Source: Lentisphaerae bacterium ADurb.BinA184
GTDB lineage: Bacteria > Verrucomicrobiota > Lentisphaeria > Oligosphaerales > MVZH01
Length of the DNA: 34,668 nucleotides
Assembly (NCBI GenBank): GCA_002068325.1
Contig: MVZH01000016.1
Coordinates: forward strand, 1 to 34,668
Reading direction: 5' to 3'
The notes under the pieces were generated by a model that ran no database searches, was not told the origin of the DNA, and saw only the letters and a program-made list of their open reading frames with translations. Below are positions 25,658 through 32,160 of this stretch, piece after piece; the stretch's first letter is position 1, and every line of letters begins with the position of its first letter. Both the position numbers and the translations under genes were made by a program.

Positions 25658-27175
25658 GCCGATGACGCGCTGGATTTCGTCGAGGGTCGTTTCGGCGGCG
25701 GCGGCGCGGCGCACGCCGTCGGCGGCCATGGGGGTCATGCCGTGGCGCACGGCCAGCGCTTCGAGGGCGTCAACCGGCGCCTGCTCCTTGAGGGCCCGCC
25801 GGAGGTCGGGGCTGACCGTGAGTGTCTCGGCGATCGCGAGGCGTCCGCGGTAGCCGGTCTGGCGGCACTGCTCGCAGCCCTTGGCCGTGTGCCACCTGCG
25901 CGCGAGCCTGTCCCAGTCCAGGCCTCCCGCCAACGCCCACGTGCGGGCTTGGGCCAGCAGCTCCGGGGCCGGCTTTGCCGGGCGGCTGCAGTGCGGGCAC
26001 AGCCGGCGCACCAGGCGTTGCGCGATGATCAGGCGGGTGGCGTCGCCGACGAGGAAGGGCTCGGCACCGATCTCGACCATGCGCCGCAAGGCTTCGCAGG
26101 CGGCGCCGGCGTGCAGTGTGGTCAACACGAGGTGGCCGGTGAGCGCGGCCTGCAGGACGATCTGCAGGGCTTCGCGCTCGCGCATCTCCCCGACCATGAT
26201 CACATCCGGATCCGAGCGCAGGGTGGCCCGCAGCAGTCCGGCAAAGGTGCCGCCGGCGCCGGCGCGCGCGTTGACCGGGATCTGGACGACGCCGGGGAAA
26301 GCGTACTCGACGGGATCCTCGATGGAGAGGAGGCGCTTGCCGGGCCGGTTGAGCCGGTCAAGGCAGGCGTAGAGCGTCGTCGTCTTGCCGCTGCCGGTGG
26401 GGCCGGCGCAGATGATGAGGCCGTAGGGGGCGGCGAGGGCGGCGGCGAGCCGCTCCCGGTCCGTGGGCGAGTAGGGGAGAGCGTCGAAGGTGAAGCGGAC
26501 GGCATTCTTGTCGAGGATGCGGGCGGTCACGCACTCGCCGAAGAGGGCGGGCACGAAGCAGACGCGCAGGTCGAGCACGGTGGACTGGCCGTCCGCCTCG
26601 GCCCGCACCTGGATGCGCCCGTCCTGCGGCAGGCGTTTCTCGTGGAGGTCGCAGTTGGCCATGGTCTTCCAGCGCTCGACGATGGCCGGGTGCAGGCGCG
26701 CGTCGTAGCGCAGGGCCTCGCGCATGACGCCATCAATGCGGTAGCTCAGGACGGCCGTGTCCTCGAAGACGTCCGCGTGGATGTCCGAGGCGCGCAGGAG
26801 GAAGCCGAGGTGGATCATGGCGGAGACGGCCTTGACGATAGCCTCCTCCGGGTTGGCGCCGGCGGCGGCGAAGCGGCCCTCGGCGCCGACGGCCTTGTAC
26901 TGGGCGGCGAGGGCGGCCAGCAACGGCGCGGTGTCCGCGGCCAGGGCGATGCGCGGCGCCTCGCCCTTGAGGAAGCGCTCGATGTCGGCCCGGTAGAAAC
27001 GCCACTGGCGGCCGACCTTCATGCCCTTGACACGGCCGCTGCGCAGCCAGCGGTAGAACGTGTTGCGGGTGGTTTTGAGCTGGCCGATCGCCTCATCCAT
27101 GGCGATGAGTTCGGCGGGCGGCGGGGCGGCGGCGGGCGGCGGCGGGGAGGGCCGGGGAACGGGTTTCCTCTTCAT
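25655..27175 (-). CDS. HTH-GspE fusion: excisionase-like DNA-binding domain plus type II/IV secretion ATPase
   Basis: A 506-residue protein in which a DNA-binding domain is joined to a secretion/pilus ATPase. Residues 1-26 are basic and Pro/Ala-rich. Residues 27-70 read like an excisionase/MerR-type winged helix: GQLKTTRNTFYRWLRSG, then VGRQWRFYRADIERFL. From about 80 the GspE/PilB/PilT domain has Walker A GPTGSGKT (258-265), the Asp box IEDPVEY, Walker B VIMVGEM (325-331), the His box TTLHAGAA and a four-cysteine zinc motif (C393, C396, C434, C437). It is shorter than typical GspE and lacks an evident N-terminal T2SE domain, apart from a short linker. No other pilus assembly gene is in the window. 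AGGAG precedes the ATG, and an AT-rich promoter lies upstream. The ATPase may drive pilus or competence machinery; the DNA-binding half suggests self-regulation. Confidence 0.9.
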   Translation of the reverse strand: MKRKPVPRPSPPPPAAAPPPAELIAMDEAIGQLKTTRNTFYRWLRSGRVKGMKVGRQWRFYRADIERFLKGEAPRIALAADTAPLLAALAAQYKAVGAEGRFAAAGANPEEAIVKAVSAMIHLGFLLRASDIHADVFEDTAVLSYRIDGVMREALRYDARLHPAIVERWKTMANCDLHEKRLPQDGRIQVRAEADGQSTVLDLRVCFVPALFGECVTARILDKNAVRFTFDALPYSPTDRERLAAALAAPYGLIICAGPTGSGKTTTLYACLDRLNRPGKRLLSIEDPVEYAFPGVVQIPVNARAGAGGTFAGLLRATLRSDPDVIMVGEMREREALQIVLQAALTGHLVLTTLHAGAACEALRRMVEIGAEPFLVGDATRLIIAQRLVRRLCPHCSRPAKPAPELLAQARTWALAGGLDWDRLARRWHTAKGCEQCRQTGYRGRLAIAETLTVSPDLRRALKEQAPVDALEALAVRHGMTPMAADGVRRAAAAETTLDEIQRVIG

Positions 27176-27239
27176 GGCGGAGGCTCCTTTCTGCGGGGTT
27201 GGGCGGGCGGCGCCCGCCGTACTCTCTCAAAGCAATGAT

Positions 27240-27268
27240 AACATACCATGGTGATTATGATATGTCAA
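27240..27268 (-). promoter_or_regulatory. Near-consensus promoter with dyad in the spacer, HTH-GspE gene
   Basis: On the - strand TTGACA (complement of 27263-27268) and TATGTT (complement of 27240-27245) are 17 bp apart, the best sigma70-type match in the window, 65 bp before the start codon. The spacer and flanks are AT-rich in an otherwise GC-rich window. A dyad centred on CCATGG (27246-27251) extends imperfectly on both sides, overlapping the -10 and the spacer, and could be an operator. Confidence 0.65.
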
Positions 27269-27387
27269 GCGACAAGACGTTTCCGCACCGTGGGATGCGG
27301 TGTCGTGGTCCATGCCTCGCCCGCGCCCCTGGCCGTCCTGCCGATCCCCGTCACGCCGCCGGCGGCGAACTCGGCGGGGGGGCGCCC

Positions 27388-27415
27388 TTGCGTTGCCTGA
27401 TAGCCCGCTTATGTT
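27388..27415 (+). promoter_or_regulatory. Candidate promoter for the UroD-family gene
   Basis: TTGCGT (27388-27393) and TATGTT (27410-27415) are 16 bp apart, 57 bp before the ATG at 27473. Confidence 0.4.
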
Positions 27416-27472
27416 CACCCGCGGTTTTCGCCGGAGCCGCCGCGTGTCCATCCGTGAGGGAGTTGCAGCCGC

Positions 27473-28597
27473 ATGAATCGCCCCCGCCCGTCGGTTCGAG
27501 ACCGCTACTACCGCGTGTTCACCTACCAGTCTGTAGACCGTGTGCCGGACATCGAGTTCGGCTACTGGCCGCAGACCATCCGGCGCTGGCTGAAGGAGGG
27601 GTTGCCGAAGGAGTACGAGAGCGAGCGCAACGTCATGTTCAGCGGCAAGCTCGACGGGTACTTCGGGTTCGAGGGGGAGGGGACGGGGATTGGGCTGCGC
27701 ATCCACATGAACCCGGTCTTCGAGGAGGAGGTGATCGAGCGGAAGGCCGGCTCGGTCATCCTGCGGGACTCGGGCGGCGTGGTGGCCGAGCGCTACCAGA
27801 ATGACGTGGACGACAGCTCGATCCCGCACTTCCTGAGTTTCCCGGTGAAGACACCGGCGGACTGGGCGGAGATGAAGGCGCGGTACCGTTTTGACGACCC
27901 CGGGCGGCTGATCCCCGAGTCCGAGTTCGCCGCCGTGCGCCAGGTCATGGGCGAGAAGATGGTTTCGGTGTGGTGCACCGGCTTCTACGGGCAGCTGCGC
28001 AACTGGATGGGGATGGAGGCGCTCTCGTACGCCTTCTACGACTACCCGGAGATGGTGCACGACATGGTCGAGCACTGGGCCGAGCTGTGCGCGCGGCAGA
28101 TCGAACGGCTGGCCGCCGACATCCCTATCGACCAGGTCAGCTGGTGGGAGGACATGGCCTCGAAGAACGGGCCGCTCGTGAGCCCGGGCGTGTTCCGCGA
28201 GTTCCTCCAGCCGGGCTACCACCGCGTCATGGAGGCGGCCCGCCGGCGCGGCTGCGTGCTGGGCATCGTTGACTGCGACGGCAACCCGCACGACATCGTC
28301 GGCAACTGGCTGGAGGAGGGCGTCAACATCATGTTCCCGCTGGAGGTCGCCGCCGGGGTGGACCCCTACGCCTGGCGCCGCGAGTTCGGTCGCGAGCTGC
28401 GGGTCAAGGGCGGCATCGCCAAGGCGCCGCTGGTCGAGGGCGGGGCGGCGATCGACCGTGAGCTGGAGCGCATCCGGCCGCTGCTTGAGCAGGGCGGCTG
28501 CATCCCCCACCTCGATCACCTGGTGCCGCCGGACATCTCCTTCCGCAACTACTGCACGTACTTGGAAAAGAAGCGTCGCCTGATCGGCCGGTCATAG
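27473..28597 (+). CDS. Uroporphyrinogen decarboxylase (URO-D) family protein
   Basis: A 374-residue protein of the UroD/MtaA/CmuA-like superfamily. It has N-terminal RVPDIEFGYW and a C-terminal block LEVAAGVDPYAWRREFGRE with VKGGIAK, then GGCIPHLDHLVPPDISFRNY. That C-terminal form is typical of the large, divergent URO-D-like paralogs abundant in Lentisphaerota and Planctomycetes, where they are not heme enzymes; relatives include corrinoid methyltransferases. It has no signal peptide. Its GGGAG lies about 12 nt before the ATG at 27473. It opens a + strand run with a DUF1846 gene 81 bp on. The reaction is unknown; a methyl-transfer or a sugar-linked role is conjecture. The family call is firm. 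Confidence 0.92.
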   Translation: MNRPRPSVRDRYYRVFTYQSVDRVPDIEFGYWPQTIRRWLKEGLPKEYESERNVMFSGKLDGYFGFEGEGTGIGLRIHMNPVFEEEVIERKAGSVILRDSGGVVAERYQNDVDDSSIPHFLSFPVKTPADWAEMKARYRFDDPGRLIPESEFAAVRQVMGEKMVSVWCTGFYGQLRNWMGMEALSYAFYDYPEMVHDMVEHWAELCARQIERLAADIPIDQVSWWEDMASKNGPLVSPGVFREFLQPGYHRVMEAARRRGCVLGIVDCDGNPHDIVGNWLEEGVNIMFPLEVAAGVDPYAWRREFGRELRVKGGIAKAPLVEGGAAIDRELERIRPLLEQGGCIPHLDHLVPPDISFRNYCTYLEKKRRLIGRS

Positions 28598-28678
28598 CCG
28601 GGTGTGGGGCGGGCCGGGGCGCCGCGGCAGGCGGCGTCCGCGGTCGGGCGTGGTCTCCTGCCCGACGGGAGTCGGCAC

Positions 28679-30193
28679 ATGCCGCGAGTCTGCGGGTTCG
28701 ACAACGAGAAGTACCTGGCCGAGCAGAGCCAGGCGATCCTTGAGCGGGTCACGCGCGCCAGCGGCAAACTGTACCTCGAATTCGGCGGCAAGCTGCTCTT
28801 CGACATGCACGCCGCCCGCGTGCTGCCCGGCTACGACCCTAACGTCAAGATGCGGCTGCTGCAGAAGCTCAGCGGCCAGACCGACATCATCCTGTGCATC
28901 CACGCCGGGGCCATCGAACGGCGCAAGGTGCGCGCCGATTTCGGCATCACCTACGACTCGGATGCGCTCAAGCTGATTGACGACATTCGCTCCTGGAACC
29001 TGGACGTGTGCGGCGTGGTCATAACCTGCTTCGAGGGCCAGCCGGCCGCCAAGCTGTTCCAGAACCGCCTCGAACGCCGCAACATCCGCGTCTACCTCCA
29101 CCGGCCCACCCGCGGCTACCCGGACGACGTCAACCTCATCGTCAGCGAGGAGGGCTACGGCGCCAATCCCTTTATCGAGACCGAGCGGCCACTGGTGGTG
29201 GTGACCGGCCCCGGGCCGGGCAGCGGCAAGCTGGCCACCTCGCTGTCCCAGCTCTACCATGAACACCGCCGCGGACGCCGCGCCGGCTACGCCAAGTTCG
29301 AGACCTTCCCGATCTGGAACCTGCCTCTCCAGCACCCCGTGAACGTGGCCTACGAGGCCGCCACCCTCGACCTGGGCGACTGCAACCTCATCGACCCCCA
29401 CCACATGGAAGCCTACGGCGTGCCCTGCGTCAACTACAACCGCGACGTCGGCGCCTTCCCCCTCCTGCGCTGCATCCTCCAACGCATCAACGGGGAGACC
29501 GCCGGCTACCGCTCGCCGACCGACATGGGCGTCAACCGCGCCGGCTTCGCCATCGTCAACGACGAGGCCGTCCAGGCCGCCGCCCGCCAGGAGATCATCC
29601 GGCGCAGCTTCCGCGCACACTGCGAATACGCCCTCGGGATGACCGACAAGACGCCGGTCCACCGGGCCGGGATGATCATGAAGAGCCTGCAGCTGACGCC
29701 CGAGGACCGCCCCGTCGTCGGCCCCGCCCGCCGGGCCATGCGCGAGGGCCAGGCCGCCGGCAAGGGCAGCGACGGCATCTGCTGCGGCGCCGCCCTCGAA
29801 CTGGCCAGCGGGGCCATCGTCACCGGCAAGAACTCGCCGCTCCTGCACGCCGCCTCGAGCCTGCTGCTCAATGCGGTGAAGAGCCTGGCCGGCATCCCCG
29901 ACCAGATGCACCTGCTCCAGCCCAACGTCGTGGAGTCCATCACCAACCTGAAGGAAAACGTGCTCAGGCTGAAGGCGGTCAGCCTCGATGTCGAAGAGAC
30001 GCTGGTGGCGCTGGCGGCCAGCACGATCACCAACCCGGCCGCCAAACTGGCCGTCGAGAAGCTGCCCGAGCTGCGCGGCTGCGACGTGCACCTCAGCCAC
30101 ATCCCACCCCAGGGAGACGAGGCCGGACTGCGCAAACTCGGCGTCAACCTGACCTCGGATCCGGAGTTCTCCAGCCGCAACCTGCTCGGATAG
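28679..30193 (+). CDS. DUF1846 family protein
   Basis: A 504-residue cytoplasmic protein. It closely follows the known DUF1846 layout: FDNEKYLAEQSQAI (7-20), KLYLEFGGKL, RVLPGYDP, LGITYD-like FGITYDSD, VVTGPGPGSGK (174-184, P-loop-like), YAKFETFPIWNLPL and VNYNRDV, and near the C-terminus LRGCDVH and RKLGVNLT. The family has a solved structure from Streptococcus but no firmly established reaction. The frame is open from 28604, but ATG at 28679 gives the family start and has GGGAG at 28667-28671. It lies between a UroD-like gene and a PfkB kinase. Function cannot be inferred beyond a probable nucleotide- or phosphate-binding enzyme. Confidence 0.93.
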   Translation: MPRVCGFDNEKYLAEQSQAILERVTRASGKLYLEFGGKLLFDMHAARVLPGYDPNVKMRLLQKLSGQTDIILCIHAGAIERRKVRADFGITYDSDALKLIDDIRSWNLDVCGVVITCFEGQPAAKLFQNRLERRNIRVYLHRPTRGYPDDVNLIVSEEGYGANPFIETERPLVVVTGPGPGSGKLATSLSQLYHEHRRGRRAGYAKFETFPIWNLPLQHPVNVAYEAATLDLGDCNLIDPHHMEAYGVPCVNYNRDVGAFPLLRCILQRINGETAGYRSPTDMGVNRAGFAIVNDEAVQAAARQEIIRRSFRAHCEYALGMTDKTPVHRAGMIMKSLQLTPEDRPVVGPARRAMREGQAAGKGSDGICCGAALELASGAIVTGKNSPLLHAASSLLLNAVKSLAGIPDQMHLLQPNVVESITNLKENVLRLKAVSLDVEETLVALAASTITNPAAKLAVEKLPELRGCDVHLSHIPPQGDEAGLRKLGVNLTSDPEFSSRNLLG

Positions 30194-30257
30194 CGCGAAG
30201 CCGGGCGTGGCACGGAGGTGACCCCCTCACACCACCAGCCCACAGGAGGCATGCACC

Positions 30258-31400
30258 ATGAGATCAGCCGTGGTGGCAGGGCACATCTGCCTAGACATCA
30301 TCCCGGCGGTCGGGCACCACTTCGACCTGACCCCCGGACGGCTCTACGAGGTCGGCGCGGCCACGCTGTGCACCGGCGGCGCCGTCTCCAACACCGGCGT
30401 CAGCCTGAGCATCCTCGGCATCCCGACCCGGCTGGCGGGCAAGATTGGCGACGACACGTTCGGGCGCGCGGTCGCCGCCATCCTCGAACGCTACGGCGCC
30501 GGGCTGTCTGCCGGCCTGATCACCGACCCGCAGGCGGTCACCTCCTACACCGTCGTGGTCAACATCCCCGGCGTGGACCGCATCTTCCTGCACTGCCCCG
30601 GCGCCAACCACACCTTCGGCGAGGCGGACATCGTGCCGTCCGCCTACGGCGAGGCTGCGCTCTTCCACTTCGGCTATCCGACGCTCATGGGACAGACCTA
30701 CGCCGAGGACGGACGCCAGCTCGAAGCCATCTTCCGCAAGGTCAAGTGCGCCGGGCTGACCACCTCGCTGGACATGACCATGCCCGACCCCAGCGGCCCC
30801 AGCGGCCGCGCCAACTGGCAGGCCATCCTCCGCCGCACCCTGCCGCACACCGATGTCTTCCTGCCCAGCGCCGACGAGCTGCTGTACATGATCGATCGCG
30901 ACCGCTTCGGCCAGGGCGACAACCTCTCGGGCGAGGCCTTGACGCAGATCGGCGCCCGCCTGCTCGGCATGGGGGTTGCCGTCGCCGGCGTCAAGCTCGG
31001 GGCGCGCGGACTCTACCTGCGCACGGGGTCCGTCGCCCGCATGCGCGCCACGGGGCGGACGGCTCCGGCCGACCCGGCCGCCTGGGCGAACCGCGAACTC
31101 TGGTTCCCCATCTACCATACGGACCAGGTCGCCGGAACCACCGGCGCCGGTGACGCCACCATCGCGGGCTTCCTCGCCGCCCTGTTGCGCGACGCGGGCA
31201 TCGAGGAGTGCGGGAACTTCGCCAACGCCGTCGGCGCCTGCAACGTCCAGGCGCCCGACGCCCTCAGCGGCATCCTGTCATGGGAGGAGACGCAGGCCCG
31301 GCTGGCCCGGGGATGGCCGCGGGGGCCGCTGGACGTCGTGGGCCCCGGCTGGCGTCGCGACGACGCCACCGGCATCTGGCACGGCCCGGCCGAGGGGTGA
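30258..31400 (+). CDS. PfkB family carbohydrate kinase
   Basis: A 380-residue ribokinase-type sugar kinase, somewhat longer than the usual 300-340. The first signature has CTGGAVSNTG (38-47) with the Gly-Gly substrate turn. The ATP/anion-hole signature is VAGTTGAGDAT (291-301, catalytic D299). It phosphorylates a sugar or nucleoside with ATP in the cytoplasm. AGGAGG at 30244-30249 stands 8 nt before the ATG. An inverted repeat lies 27 bp after the stop. It is followed by a cupin gene, which would fit a sugar-catabolic role, but the substrate is unresolved. Confidence 0.92.
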   Translation: MRSAVVAGHICLDIIPAVGHHFDLTPGRLYEVGAATLCTGGAVSNTGVSLSILGIPTRLAGKIGDDTFGRAVAAILERYGAGLSAGLITDPQAVTSYTVVVNIPGVDRIFLHCPGANHTFGEADIVPSAYGEAALFHFGYPTLMGQTYAEDGRQLEAIFRKVKCAGLTTSLDMTMPDPSGPSGRANWQAILRRTLPHTDVFLPSADELLYMIDRDRFGQGDNLSGEALTQIGARLLGMGVAVAGVKLGARGLYLRTGSVARMRATGRTAPADPAAWANRELWFPIYHTDQVAGTTGAGDATIAGFLAALLRDAGIEECGNFANAVGACNVQAPDALSGILSWEETQARLARGWPRGPLDVVGPGWRRDDATGIWHGPAEG

Positions 31401-31426
31401 TCCCGTGCACCCGGTGCGCGGCCACA

Positions 31427-31483
31427 GCCCTCGTCAGTACAAGAAGGCGCCTGCCCCCTCCCCAATGATGACACGACGAGGGC
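31427..31483 (+). terminator. 9-bp inverted repeat after the kinase gene
   Basis: GCCCTCGTC (31427-31435) and GACGAGGGC (31475-31483) are perfect inverted copies across a 39-nt loop; an internal GGCGCC lies in the loop. There is no T-run, so it could equally be a protein-binding or mRNA-stabilising site. Confidence 0.35.
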
Positions 31484-31531
31484 GCCCCTTGAGCGGGCGG
31501 CCGCAAGGAACCGCTACAGAGGGAGCCGCAC

Positions 31532-31915
31532 ATGGGAGCTGCTGCAACCCGGCCTTACCTGGTTCGCCACCTGCGCGACGCGGCCGTCGTCGCCTGCCCC
31601 TGCGGCGTCAGCCACCGCATCTTCACCCGCGCCGACACCCCGGTCGCCAACCTGCACGTGACCGAGATCACCGACTCGCGCAAGCACTTTCATCGCAAGT
31701 CCAGCGAGTACTACTACATCCTCGAAGGCTCGGGGCACATGGAACTGGGCGATGACGTCATCCCGGTTGAACCCGGCACCGCCGTGATCATCCCGCCAGG
31801 CACGGCCCACCGCGCCTACGGCAACCTCAAGGCCCTCATCGTCGTCATCCCCGCGGCCGAGCACGGGGACGAATACTTTGCCGATGCAGGCCAGGGGCCG
31901 GCGCAGACGCGCTGA
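31532..31915 (+). CDS. Cupin domain protein
   Basis: A 127-residue single-cupin protein with both metal motifs: HFHRKSSEYYYILEG (52-66; H52, H54, E59) and the second motif G-x5-PPGTAHRAYG (H93). It resembles small cupins that isomerise or epimerise sugar derivatives or sense small ligands. The divalent metal is held by the His and Glu residues named. It is cytoplasmic by its lack of signal peptide. GAGGGAG lies about 7 nt before the ATG. Function beyond the fold is not known, but the adjacent PfkB kinase suggests sugar metabolism. Confidence 0.9.
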   Translation: MGAAATRPYLVRHLRDAAVVACPCGVSHRIFTRADTPVANLHVTEITDSRKHFHRKSSEYYYILEGSGHMELGDDVIPVEPGTAVIIPPGTAHRAYGNLKALIVVIPAAEHGDEYFADAGQGPAQTR

Positions 31916-32050
31916 GCGTTGCCGGCGAAGGGCCATGCGTTCCCGCCGCGGTCCTGGCTTCGTCGGCTGAGGCGCTTGTGGAACCCGCCGCGGACGAGAC
32001 GGGGCTAGTCCCTCGAGCATGGCAAGCACCGGGCCATCTCGGGGGCGATG

Positions 32051-32075
32051 GAGGGCCGGGTTCTGTCCCGGCCTC
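32051..32075. repeat. Hairpin upstream of the last gene
   Basis: GAGGGCCGGG (32051-32060) pairs with CCCGGCCTC (32067-32075) around TTCTGT, with one bulged base. It could end the cupin transcript or be leader structure. Nothing else is recognisable in 31916-32160, apart from TGGAGG for the next gene. Confidence 0.35.
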
Positions 32076-32160
32076 GTGATGCGGGCGTTCTGCGAGCGCC
32101 TCGGTTGTGTCGCAGGGCGTGACGAGCAGGTGCGGGCGCACAGGCGTGGAGGCAGAGATC

